Shown here one piece after another: positions 1 through 7,426 of a DNA stretch of 9,109 nt (position 1 is the stretch's first letter; each line of letters begins with the position of its first letter). Both the position numbers and the translations under genes were made by a program. This DNA is from Proteobacteria bacterium UBA7420 (GTDB taxonomy: Bacteria > Pseudomonadota > Gammaproteobacteria > Magnimaribacterales > D2472). Below the pieces are notes generated by a model. It was not told the origin of the DNA, did not search any database, and worked only from the letters and a program-made list of their open reading frames with translations. The stretch lies in assembly GCA_002469975.1 (NCBI GenBank), contig DKMG01000057.1, positions 4,850-13,958 of the forward strand, written 5' to 3'.

Positions 1-1821
1 AAAAACTCTCCTCTTTACAAAGAACTCGTCTATGACAAACAGATTGCTACCAGCGTCTCATCTTTTTATTACGATCGAGAAATAGCTGGAATGTTTTTTA
101 TTGTTGCAGACGTTGTGGCAGGTGTGGACCCTAGCGAAGTTGAATCAGCTATGGATGATGTCATGGCCAATTTTATTAAACGAGGTCCTAACGCCAAACT
201 GTTAAAGGCAGAAAAAACAAAAACTCTTGCAGCTTATATTAGGGGCATCCAAAGAATAGGTGGTTTTGGTGGAAAGTCAGATTTACTGGCTACCTGTCAG
301 ACCTATACAGGCGATCCATCATGCTATCAAAAAAATGCGGCCTACCTTGATGCGGTCACTCCAGCAAAAATGAAAGCAACTTTTGCGCAATGGATTGATG
401 ACACTCCTTACGTTTTAACGATTCTGCCAACAGAAAAATTTGCTGTTAATTCGACTGATTTAGATAGGTCTGTTGGGATTCCATATCCGACAGATAAAGT
501 AGAATTTACATTTCCAACACTTCAAACAGCTACTCTATCCAATGGATCGAAAGTTGTTTTGGCCCAGCGCACAGGCGTCCCATTGGTGGAAATGAATTTT
601 CAATTTGATTTTGGGTACGCGCAAGAAGATAACGATGAGCTAGGCTACACAAACTTTATGATGAGCATGTTGAACGAGGGGACTAAAAAATATTCCTCTC
701 TAGAATTTGATGAAGTATTAGATTCTCTTGGCTCAAACTTAGGTTTTGGTTCCGGGCTTGATTCATCTTTAGCGTCTCTTTCAGCGCTGAAAGATAACTT
801 GCCTGCCACGCTTGATCTTGCAAAAGAAGCCTTGGTCCACCCAACCTTCCCTGTCGCTGAAATAGATAGAATTAAAAAACAAACCCTTGCATCAATTATT
901 CAAGAGGAAAATAGACCTGCTTCTATTGCCTACAGAAATATAGGTAAGTTGCTATACGGCGAAGGCCATCCTTATGGCAAACCCTTAACTGGCAGCGGCG
1001 TATCAGAGACTATTGCGGCTATCACAAGAGCTGATATTCTCGATGTCCACGCTAGGGCAATTAACCCAGCCAACCTCACCTTCGCGGTGGCCGGTGACAT
1101 TAACTTAAATGAATTGGTCGAGTTACTAGAGTCCAAGTTTGGCGACTGGACAAGCGAGAATGACGCTGGTCTTAAGGCTCTCACTCAAGTAGCGTTACCT
1201 CAGACAAGAACCATTTATCTCATTGATAAACCCAATGCACAACAGTCATATATTGTTGCAGGGCAATTGCTCCCTCCCACCGCTACAGATGAAGAGATAG
1301 CACTAAATTACATGAACTATGCTATTGGCGGATCCTTTACTGCTCGCCTGAACATGAACCTTAGAGAAGATAAGAGTTGGTCTTATGGTGTTAGAACACG
1401 TCTAGGTGATGCAAAGGGTCAAAGAGCCATGTTAGTGACTGCGCCAGTTCAGACAGATAAAACTGCAGAATCAATGGCTGAAATTGTCAGAGAGTATGCT
1501 GACTACCTATCAACCAAACCCATCACTGAGGATGAGTTGGCTAAAGGTAAGGCATCAAAGACATTGAGGCTGCCCGGACAGTTTGAAACCCTAGGTGCAT
1601 TAAAAGGTGGTGTTGCTGACATAGTGAGCTATGACAGAGATTTGAACTATCTCAATGAGCTGCCAATGTTATTAGACAGACCTACCTTGTCTCAAGTCCA
1701 AGAAAAAGCGCAGACTTACATCAAGCCTGATCAATGGACTTGGTTGATAGTCGGAGATCTTGCAAAAATTGAAGCCCCAATTCGAGATTTAAATCTTGGT
1801 AATGTTGTGGTGATGGACTAA
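1..1821 (+). CDS. M16 family zinc peptidase, 3' part (5' end outside window)
   Basis: The reading frame is open from base 1, giving 606 visible codons ending in TAA; the ATG at 91 is internal. The visible part begins in the second half of a first M16 unit (residues resembling SPLYKELVYDKQIATSVSS, typical after the catalytic domain). It then continues into a complete second unit starting near base 510 (LQTATLSNGSKVVLAQR). In that second unit the place of the zinc motif HxxEH is occupied by YTNFM (from base 646), so this half should be non-catalytic. The active HxxEH would lie upstream of the window. The conserved RLNMNLRE...SYG segment (about 1345-1390), which supplies substrate-binding Arg/Tyr in M16 enzymes, is present. 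A full protein of about 900 residues, probably periplasmic, is expected for this two-unit type; export cannot be checked here. The stop overlaps the P450 start by one base. Confidence 0.88.
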   Translation, partial: KNSPLYKELVYDKQIATSVSSFYYDREIAGMFFIVADVVAGVDPSEVESAMDDVMANFIKRGPNAKLLKAEKTKTLAAYIRGIQRIGGFGGKSDLLATCQTYTGDPSCYQKNAAYLDAVTPAKMKATFAQWIDDTPYVLTILPTEKFAVNSTDLDRSVGIPYPTDKVEFTFPTLQTATLSNGSKVVLAQRTGVPLVEMNFQFDFGYAQEDNDELGYTNFMMSMLNEGTKKYSSLEFDEVLDSLGSNLGFGSGLDSSLASLSALKDNLPATLDLAKEALVHPTFPVAEIDRIKKQTLASIIQEENRPASIAYRNIGKLLYGEGHPYGKPLTGSGVSETIAAITRADILDVHARAINPANLTFAVAGDINLNELVELLESKFGDWTSENDAGLKALTQVALPQTRTIYLIDKPNAQQSYIVAGQLLPPTATDEEIALNYMNYAIGGSFTARLNMNLREDKSWSYGVRTRLGDAKGQRAMLVTAPVQTDKTAESMAEIVREYADYLSTKPITEDELAKGKASKTLRLPGQFETLGALKGGVADIVSYDRDLNYLNELPMLLDRPTLSQVQEKAQTYIKPDQWTWLIVGDLAKIEAPIRDLNLGNVVVMD

Positions 1822-3173
1822 TGAGTAAAGCGGTATCGATTAGTAACGAAATTGCCAATAGAAAGTTCAGTGAGCGGCAGCATCCTGCAGCTCATAATTT
1901 TGAGACTGCAATTAATCTGACTGATCTAGATTTATTTACCAAAGGTCAACCGCACAGAGAATTCGCTGAAATGCGAGATCAAGCTCCTATTTTCTGGCAT
2001 CCACCCATTACTAATGACGTAGAGCCAGGCTTTTGGTCTTTAACAAGACATGCTGACATTCTGAAAGTCTCTTCAGATCCAAAAACCTTTTCCTCACAAA
2101 TGGGCACTGGAACCATGATGAGTTTAGGAAGAGAAGACAGGCGCCACCCAAAACTTTGGCGCTCTGCCATTGATCACATGTTAAATCTTGATGGCGATCT
2201 GCACATCAATTTAAGGCGGGAACACATGCCTTTTTTTAAACCCAATTATGTTTCTGATCTCAGGGTTAAGGTGAGCGCTAAAGTTACAGCCCTGCTAGAT
2301 GCTATGGAACCTAAGGGAGAATGTAATTTTGTGCATGAATTTGCTCAGCAACTTCCGATCTATACTTTGTCAGAAATCTTGGGTATTCCAGATGCTGATA
2401 GACCTAAATTAGTAACCTGGATGGAGTTCTTAGAATTAGCCCAATACATTCAAGTCGATCAAATGAAAAAAGAACAGGACGCTCAAGCCTCCGATGAGCC
2501 GGTCAACACAGAGATGATTGATATGTTTAACAATATGATCGATGAAATGTTTGAGTACGGCAGAGACATCCTCAACAGTAAACGTAAAAATCCTGAGGAC
2601 GACCTGCTTTCGGCTATCGCTAATGCAGAGTTGGAGGGTCAACAATTAAGTCCTGAGTTTCTTGATGGCTCTTGGTTGCTCATTATCTTTGCAGGCAACG
2701 ACACCACAAGAAATACACTGAGTGGAGCTATAAAGCTGTTAACAGAAAATCCAGATCAACGCCAAAAGCTCATTGATCAACCAGAACTCATGCCTAACTT
2801 CTTGCAAGAATGTATTCGCATGATCTCACCGGTCATGCACATGCGCAGAACCACCACTTGCGAAACTCAAGTGGGAGACCAACTCATGGGCCCAGGTGAA
2901 AAGCTCGTTATGTGGTATGGGGCCGCAAATAGAGATCCGGCAATTTTTACTAACCCCGATGTCTTTAACATCGAGCGTGAGAATGCAGACAAGCACTTAG
3001 CATTTGGTATTGGTCGTCACACCTGTGTGGGTAAGCCTGTTGCTTTGATGCAGTTAGAAGAATCCTACATGCAAATTCTTCAGCGTTTTCCTGACATTCA
3101 CATGAATGGAGAGTGGAAAGTGGCACCGAATAATTTCGTGCATGCCATCCAAGAGATGCCTGTAAAATTCTAG
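1821..3173 (+). CDS. Cytochrome P450 monooxygenase
   Basis: A complete 450-residue soluble bacterial P450 without a membrane anchor. All signature elements are visible: the I-helix oxygen-activation motif AGNDTT (291-296), the K-helix ExxR (E330-R333), and the heme loop FGIGRHTCVG (395-404) with Cys402 as the thiolate ligand. The segments GNDTTRN, MRRTTT and VMWYGAANRDP recall the CYP153/CYP125/CYP142 side of the bacterial P450s, whose members hydroxylate alkanes, terpenoids or sterol side chains. The actual substrate cannot be read from sequence. Electrons would come from a ferredoxin and reductase, neither of which is encoded nearby. The ATG shares its A with the TAA of the upstream M16 gene, with only a weak purine stretch (GGTGATGGA) before it, so translation is probably coupled. 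The stop codon interlocks with that of the convergent ABC-F gene. Confidence 0.95.
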   Translation: MSKAVSISNEIANRKFSERQHPAAHNFETAINLTDLDLFTKGQPHREFAEMRDQAPIFWHPPITNDVEPGFWSLTRHADILKVSSDPKTFSSQMGTGTMMSLGREDRRHPKLWRSAIDHMLNLDGDLHINLRREHMPFFKPNYVSDLRVKVSAKVTALLDAMEPKGECNFVHEFAQQLPIYTLSEILGIPDADRPKLVTWMEFLELAQYIQVDQMKKEQDAQASDEPVNTEMIDMFNNMIDEMFEYGRDILNSKRKNPEDDLLSAIANAELEGQQLSPEFLDGSWLLIIFAGNDTTRNTLSGAIKLLTENPDQRQKLIDQPELMPNFLQECIRMISPVMHMRRTTTCETQVGDQLMGPGEKLVMWYGAANRDPAIFTNPDVFNIERENADKHLAFGIGRHTCVGKPVALMQLEESYMQILQRFPDIHMNGEWKVAPNNFVHAIQEMPVKF

Positions 3174-5044
3174 TCGGACTGGGCTGCTTCTAATTTTTCG
3201 CTGAGCCCTAACCAAACGGCTTCTACTTCTTCTATTTGGGCTTTAAGCTCTGTTTGGTTTCTGATGAGATCGTGTAGATCTTCCTGGAAGTTGCCCTCAT
3301 AGGTATCAGGGGATTGCAGCACGCCTTCAACTTCGGCTATTTTTTCCTGCAACCGCTTGAGTCTTTTTTCTGCAGCCATGATCTCAGCTTTAATTTGTCG
3401 CAGCAATTTTTGATCTGCTTTTTTATTTGAGCCACCAGTTTTAGCCTTGGCTGCTGATTTCTTGGGTTGGGCCTTGTTGATATTAGCCAGGATGCGAGTG
3501 CTGTAATCATTCAGGTCACCCTCATACTCTTTGACTTCGCCATCATCGATCAGCAAGAATTGGTCGACGTTATTGGCCAATAAATGGCGATCATGTGAGA
3601 TCAATAAAATAGCACCCCCAAATGATTGCAATGCCATGGTTAGAGCTTGCCTCATTTCCATGTCCAAATGGTTGGTTGGTTCATCGAGAAGCAATAAGTT
3701 CGGTTTTTGATACGCAATCATGGCCAGAGCCAGCCTTGCCTTCTCTCCACCTGAAAAGAGTTCAATGGAATCTTTCACTTTATCGTTCTTAAAATCAAAT
3801 CCGCCCAGATAAGTTCGCACCTGCTGCTCAGTTTTTTGAGTGTCCATTTGATGGATGCATTCAAACGCTGTTTTAGTCAGGTCCAGGTCATCGACTTGAT
3901 GCTGAGAGAAATACCCTACTTTGAGATTCGCGCCTTGAAATCTGTCTCCCTCAAGCAAGGAGATGGCTCCCACAAGACTTTTAATTAATGTTGACTTACC
4001 TGCACCATTTGGACCAAGCAGGCCTATGCGGTCTCCTGGGTGCAAACTGATGTTCACTTGAGATAGCACTGCTTCACCGTAGCCTAGATTGGCTCGATCT
4101 AATGTTAGTAGTGGGTCGGATAATTTATCAGATTGAGGAATAGAGAAATGAAATGGCGAGTCCACATGTGCTGGAGCGATAACTTCCATGCGCTCCAAAG
4201 CTTTCACCCGGCTTTGAGCTTGCTTGGCCTTAGTGGCTTTGGCTTTAAATCGCCTGACAAAATCTTGCATGTGTTCGATTTGGCGTTGTTGTTTTTTGTA
4301 GCTGGCTGCTACTTCCGCAAGTCTCAAGGCTTTAACTTCTTCGAATTGCGAGTAGTTGCCGGTGTAGAGCTCGATGGATTGCTTGCTAATATGAGCGATG
4401 GTATTAACGCATTCATCCAAAAACTCTCTGTCATGAGAGATCAAGAGCAAGGCTCCTTTAAATGATTTGATCCAATCAGACAGCCAAACAATGGCATCAA
4501 GATCCAAATGGTTGGTCGGCTCATCCAGCAGTAATAAATCTGAAGGCTGCATTAAAGTTCTAGCAAGGTTTAAACGAACTCTCCAACCTCCGGAGAAGTC
4601 TTTAACGGTTTTGTGGAGATCCTCTTGACTGAAACCTAGGCCCACCATGAGTTGCTCGGCTTTAGATAAAGCTGAATGCCCATCAAGCGAATTAAACATT
4701 TCATGCAATTCACCCAATTTATCAAAGTGTTCGTTGCTCTCAGCGGCTTTGATTTGCTCTTGAATATGGATAAGCTGCTTATCGCCTTCAAGCACATATT
4801 CAACGGCAACTTGGTCAGTTCCTGCGACTTCTTGGGCCAAGTAAGAGATTCTTAAATCTTGTGGGTAATCAAGATAACCCTCATCCACATCCAACTCACC
4901 CGTGATCATCTTAAAGAGACTGGTCTTGCCTGCCCCGTTTGAGCCAATCAAGCCAACTTTCTTGTCTCGATGTATCACAAAGGACACATCTTCAAATAAA
5001 AGATTGGGGCCTCTGCGAAGAGCAAGATTAGAAAATGAAAGCAT
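3170..5044 (-). CDS. yheS: ABC-F family ATPase, YheS type
   Basis: A 624-residue cytoplasmic protein with two ATP-binding cassettes and no membrane segment, so a ribosome-associated ABC-F translation factor rather than a transporter. Cassette 1 has Walker A GSNGAGKT (34-41), signature FSGGW (150-154), LLLDEPTNHLD (171-181) and the SHD switch (203-205). Cassette 2 has GPNGAGKS (344-351), SGGEK (431-435), LLLDEPTNHLD (451-461) and SHD (483-485). The charged linker at about 235-295 corresponds to the P-site tRNA interaction motif. A basic stretch followed by a predicted coiled coil (about 540-620) forms the C-terminal domain. The opening MLSFSNLALRRGPNLLFEDV, the length (E. coli YheS is about 637) and the C-terminal domain favour YheS over EttA or Uup. 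No strong Shine-Dalgarno precedes the ATG. The gene is probably a housekeeping unit transcribed alone. Confidence 0.92.
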   Translation of the reverse strand: MLSFSNLALRRGPNLLFEDVSFVIHRDKKVGLIGSNGAGKTSLFKMITGELDVDEGYLDYPQDLRISYLAQEVAGTDQVAVEYVLEGDKQLIHIQEQIKAAESNEHFDKLGELHEMFNSLDGHSALSKAEQLMVGLGFSQEDLHKTVKDFSGGWRVRLNLARTLMQPSDLLLLDEPTNHLDLDAIVWLSDWIKSFKGALLLISHDREFLDECVNTIAHISKQSIELYTGNYSQFEEVKALRLAEVAASYKKQQRQIEHMQDFVRRFKAKATKAKQAQSRVKALERMEVIAPAHVDSPFHFSIPQSDKLSDPLLTLDRANLGYGEAVLSQVNISLHPGDRIGLLGPNGAGKSTLIKSLVGAISLLEGDRFQGANLKVGYFSQHQVDDLDLTKTAFECIHQMDTQKTEQQVRTYLGGFDFKNDKVKDSIELFSGGEKARLALAMIAYQKPNLLLLDEPTNHLDMEMRQALTMALQSFGGAILLISHDRHLLANNVDQFLLIDDGEVKEYEGDLNDYSTRILANINKAQPKKSAAKAKTGGSNKKADQKLLRQIKAEIMAAEKRLKRLQEKIAEVEGVLQSPDTYEGNFQEDLHDLIRNQTELKAQIEEVEAVWLGLSEKLEAAQSD

Positions 5045-5068
5045 TACTGGTGTCTTTAAAAAAACGCT

Positions 5069-5077
5069 AGTGTAACA
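5069..5077 (-). promoter_or_regulatory. Candidate extended -10 promoter for the ABC-F gene
   Basis: On the minus strand the sequence reads TGTTACACT, an extended -10 (TGn) followed by TACACT, 24 bases before the ABC-F ATG. This would give a leader of roughly 17 bases. No good -35 hexamer is seen at the normal spacing. It lies in the 80-base divergent gap shared with the thioesterase promoter. Confidence 0.45.
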
Positions 5078-5107
5078 AAAACTATCCGGCTTTCCTTGTT
5101 CTGGCTT

Positions 5108-5118
5108 TGATATAAAAT
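5108..5118 (+). promoter_or_regulatory. Candidate extended -10 promoter for the thioesterase gene
   Basis: The plus strand reads TGATATAAAAT. TG plus one base precedes TATAAA (5111-5116), with an overlapping TAAAAT at 5113-5118 that lies exactly six bases before the ATG at 5125. Transcription starting 6-8 bases after the hexamer would begin at or next to the start codon, so the mRNA may be leaderless. No Shine-Dalgarno sequence is present and no clear -35 is visible. Confidence 0.5.
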
Positions 5119-5124
5119 AATGAC

Positions 5125-5559
5125 ATGAAAAAATTTATTTGGTTCCAGCCTCTATCAATTGAAGATTTCAAAAATTCGTCGGTGAACATGGACAAGCATT
5201 TGGGCATCGAAGTCACAGAGATCGGTGATGATTACATTGTTGCCAGGATGCCAGTCCTTGAACAAACCAAGCAACCCTATGGAATTCTCCATGGCGGAGC
5301 ATCCTGTGTCCTAGCAGAAAGCATTGGCAGCATTGCTGCGGGTCTATCGATGGACAGCACCAAAAAATACCCCGTCGGCATTGAAATTAATGCCAATCAC
5401 CTATCGTCGCCCACAGATGGCTTTGTGCATGCCAAAGCAATGCCAGTGCATATTGGGGGCTCAACTTCCGTGTGGAACATAGATATCACTGATGATGCAG
5501 GCAAACGAGTCTGCTATTCAAGATTCACAGCCATGCATAAAAGCTATCCTGCTAGCTAA
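5125..5559 (+). CDS. menI: Hotdog-fold acyl-CoA thioesterase, MenI/YdiI type
   Basis: A 144-residue cytoplasmic hotdog-fold protein closely resembling E. coli YdiI (MenI), a 1,4-dihydroxy-2-naphthoyl-CoA thioesterase, and its paralog EntH. Diagnostic segments are RMPV..QTKQPYGILHGGAS (41-60), VLAESIGSIA (62-71) and GIEINANH (85-92), followed by SRFTA near the C-terminus. Glu65 corresponds to the catalytic carboxylate, and His56 and the glycines around it form the oxyanion and CoA-binding loop. YdiI-type enzymes are broad in vitro, so the physiological substrate could be an aromatic or fatty acyl-CoA. No menaquinone gene is nearby to support the MenI pathway specifically. The ATG at 5125 starts the conserved frame and has no Shine-Dalgarno. 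It is followed 40 bases later by the alkylglycerol monooxygenase-like gene on the same strand. Confidence 0.87.
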   Translation: MKKFIWFQPLSIEDFKNSSVNMDKHLGIEVTEIGDDYIVARMPVLEQTKQPYGILHGGASCVLAESIGSIAAGLSMDSTKKYPVGIEINANHLSSPTDGFVHAKAMPVHIGGSTSVWNIDITDDAGKRVCYSRFTAMHKSYPAS

Positions 5560-5587
5560 ATAATTTTAATTACAAGGAATCTCGCTT

Positions 5588-5593
5588 TATACT
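5588..5593 (+). promoter_or_regulatory. Candidate -10 element directly before the AGMO-like gene
   Basis: TATACT lies six bases before the ATG at 5600, the spacing that would place transcription initiation on the start codon itself. TTTAAT at 5565-5570 sits at a 17-base spacing but matches a -35 poorly. AAGGAA (5574-5579) is about 20 bases from the ATG, too far to act as its Shine-Dalgarno. Read-through from the thioesterase gene is also possible, since no terminator separates them. Confidence 0.42.
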
Positions 5594-5599
5594 TTTGGT

Positions 5600-6829
5600 A
5601 TGGATTACATCGTATTAGCAGTTCCTTTCTTCTTCGCGCTCTTGGTGATTGAGTTGATCTACGGGATAGCGATCAAGAAAAATACCTATAGATTAAATGA
5701 TGCGATTAGCAATTTGTTTATGGGCACTCTGCGCACCTCCAATAAACTAATTATTATTGGTGCAGGGGGCTATGTTTTTTATTGGGTGGAGACACACTTT
5801 GCTTTATGGCGAATGGATGGTGATTCAATCATTACGTGGATCTTTGCCTTTGTGGTTTATGATTTTTTTTACTATTGGTTTCATCGCATTAGCCATGAGA
5901 GACAAATCTTTTGGGCTTCGCATGTGGCTCATCACCAAAGCGAAGATTACAACTTAAGCACGGCGCTCAGACAAACCGGGACCGGTGCTTTGGTGAGTTG
6001 GGTTTTTTATGTTCCTATGTTTTTTATCGGCGTGCCCTCCTACGTCTTTGTCAGCGTTGCATCGGTCAACCTTATTTATCAGTACTGGGTACACAGCGAA
6101 CATATTCCAAAACTGGGCTGGTATGAAAATTATTTTGTGACCGCATCCAACCATCGAGTGCATCATGCCCAAAATGAGCAATACATTGATAAGAATTACG
6201 GTGGTGTATTTATTGTCTGGGACAGAATGTTTGGGACTCACAAAGTTGAGGATGAAAATGAAGCGTGTATTTACGGAATCCGTGGTACTTTAAATAGCTT
6301 TAATCCAATTTGGGCTAATCTACATATCTATCTAAAAATCTTTAAAGAAATGTGGTTTTCAAAGAATTGGAAGGAGAAGCTCTATGCACCCTTTGCTAGA
6401 ACTGGCTGGACTCCTGCAAGCATGCCCAACGCTGAGCCAAAATCAGAATTTGATGCCAATAAATTTGTGAAATACAACCCGGTGGTTGATAACAGAATCA
6501 AGGCCTATGCCCTGTTTCAATACCTATTTATCACCTATATTTTCCTAGCCTTTATACAAAGTGGCTACCTGGACTATCAACAACTCTGGGTCACCATTTC
6601 CATGATGACCTTTACGATGTACTGCACATCTCGATGGCTGGATGGAAAAGAAGGTTCGAGAATGGAGGTGATGAGGTTAGCTCTATGCTTGATCATTGGC
6701 GCATATGCCTACCTTGAGATCACTTTGGGACAAATTGCGATTAGTGTCATTATTTATTCAGGCATCAATATCCTCATTCTACCTTTCATAAATAGGCCTC
6801 AAGCAATGCAAGAGGCCCAAAAAACTTAA
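5600..6829 (+). CDS. Alkylglycerol monooxygenase-like membrane di-iron hydroxylase (fatty acid hydroxylase superfamily)
   Basis: A 409-residue integral membrane protein of the fatty acid hydroxylase/sterol desaturase superfamily. The eight-histidine di-iron motifs are complete: HRISH (H95, H99), HVAHH (H108, H111, H112), an additional His165 in YWVHSEH, and NHRVHH (H185, H188, H189). Segments such as SEDYNLSTALRQ (114-125), HRVHHAQN..YIDKNYGGV and VWDRMFGT match animal alkylglycerol monooxygenase (AGMO/TMEM195), which cleaves the ether bond of glyceryl ethers using tetrahydrobiopterin. Hydrophobic stretches at about 5-25, 49-63, 77-94, 128-160, 302-320, 328-342, 360-375 and 378-396 fit a multi-pass inner membrane protein. 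The length is close to human AGMO (445). Ether-lipid cleavage and pterin dependence are inferred from the family and untested here. The final codons overlap a hairpin that may end the convergent transcript. Confidence 0.9.
   Translation: MDYIVLAVPFFFALLVIELIYGIAIKKNTYRLNDAISNLFMGTLRTSNKLIIIGAGGYVFYWVETHFALWRMDGDSIITWIFAFVVYDFFYYWFHRISHERQIFWASHVAHHQSEDYNLSTALRQTGTGALVSWVFYVPMFFIGVPSYVFVSVASVNLIYQYWVHSEHIPKLGWYENYFVTASNHRVHHAQNEQYIDKNYGGVFIVWDRMFGTHKVEDENEACIYGIRGTLNSFNPIWANLHIYLKIFKEMWFSKNWKEKLYAPFARTGWTPASMPNAEPKSEFDANKFVKYNPVVDNRIKAYALFQYLFITYIFLAFIQSGYLDYQQLWVTISMMTFTMYCTSRWLDGKEGSRMEVMRLALCLIIGAYAYLEITLGQIAISVIIYSGINILILPFINRPQAMQEAQKT
6795..6817 (-). terminator. Possible intrinsic terminator of the NTF2-like gene, inside the AGMO-like coding end
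   Basis: GGCCTC (6795-6800) and GAGGCC (6812-6817) form a perfect six-pair GC-rich stem with an 11-base loop. On the minus strand the hairpin lies 18 bases after the NTF2-like stop codon and is followed by TATTTAT, a short interrupted T tract. On the plus strand it is followed by A residues, so it would not work in that direction. The stem is also protein-coding for the AGMO-like C-terminus, so coding constraint is an alternative explanation. Confidence 0.42.
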
Positions 6830-6835
6830 CTCATC

Positions 6836-7315
6836 TTAGAAATCAGTTGATTGAGTTACAGTAACGTCGCCAAAATTAGCGGCTGAAAAATGCATTGTTT
6901 TAGCAACCCATTCACCATCTTCTTTTACCCAATTCATTGAAGCGCGAGTTCTGTAGTCTCTGGTAACATTAGGAGTCTCGATAACACCTTCGTAATAGAA
7001 TCTGACATGAACCACATTGTCAGCTAGTTCCGTAAAATCTGGATGATAAGTCGTTAAAGTTCCACCCAAAGTACTAGCTTTCCAATCCGCTTCTGATTGC
7101 TTGTTTAGTGACTTATGAAAACTACCGTCTGAGTTAGTATTCAAAGTGCCTGATGCGCTTTCAAGAGCAACAACCGTCTTGTAGTCTTGATCTGTGCGAG
7201 CCTGGAAATACTTTGCAAATGCAGTAGCTACTGCTGCTTCAGCATTTGATGGCGCAGCATCAACTTGCACAGCAAAAATAAGCATTAAGCTTAATAACAT
7301 TGATAAATTCTTCAT
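6836..7315 (-). CDS. Exported small NTF2-like (SnoaL/DUF4440-type) protein
   Basis: A 159-residue protein with a clear Sec signal peptide: basic start MKN, a hydrophobic core LSMLLSLMLIFAV, and probable cleavage after VDA (residue 20). The mature part opens with an amphipathic helix (AEAAVATAFAKYFQARTDQDY) and then alternates strands, ending with a typical NTF2-like hairpin (RTRASMNWVKEDGEWVAKTMHFSA). This pattern suggests the cone-shaped NTF2/SnoaL fold, which serves as a ligand-binding pocket, enzyme or immunity-type module. No catalytic residues can be assigned and the function is unknown. A strong Shine-Dalgarno AAGGAG is six bases before the ATG, so the start is secure. It converges with the AGMO-like gene with only six bases between stops. 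No partner gene is co-transcribed. Confidence 0.78.
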   Translation of the reverse strand: MKNLSMLLSLMLIFAVQVDAAPSNAEAAVATAFAKYFQARTDQDYKTVVALESASGTLNTNSDGSFHKSLNKQSEADWKASTLGGTLTTYHPDFTELADNVVHVRFYYEGVIETPNVTRDYRTRASMNWVKEDGEWVAKTMHFSAANFGDVTVTQSTDF

Positions 7316-7321
7316 CTATTT

Positions 7322-7327
7322 CTCCTT
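7322..7327 (-). promoter_or_regulatory. Strong Shine-Dalgarno of the NTF2-like gene
   Basis: AAGGAG on the minus strand, six bases (AAATAG) before the ATG at 7315. It stands out because several neighbouring genes have no ribosome binding site at all. Confidence 0.8.
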
Positions 7328-7341
7328 AGTTAAGTTAAAAC

Positions 7342-7394
7342 AATACTGTATTACAAAGTATGTGTAATAAATAGTTTTAGATATATTTATATCT
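7342..7394. repeat. AT-rich palindromes upstream of the NTF2-like gene
   Basis: Two short palindromes lie in the gap before the NTF2-like gene. AATAC-T-GTATT occupies 7342-7352, and AGATATA-TT-TATATCT occupies 7379-7394 with seven-base perfect arms. The core TACTGTAT occurs again at 7461-7468. They may be operator sites, or simply chance in an AT-rich leader. The promoter of the NTF2-like gene must be in this region, but no convincing -35/-10 pair stands out. Confidence 0.4.
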
Positions 7395-7426
7395 CTACTT
7401 TTTTGAAATAAAACAGAACCCCTAAA

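Noticed and set aside
4133..4465. A 110-codon plus-strand reading frame opposite the ABC-F gene
   Set aside because: It is antisense to the linker and first cassette of a clearly real gene, has no recognisable domain or ribosome site, and its composition follows the opposite codons.
5574..5579. AAGGAA as Shine-Dalgarno for the AGMO-like gene
   Set aside because: It is about 20 bases from the ATG and no alternative in-frame start codon exists at a suitable distance.
5757..6241. Three reading frames of 66-95 codons overlapping the AGMO-like gene on both strands
   Set aside because: They are out-of-frame or antisense shadows of the histidine-rich conserved core and resemble no known protein.
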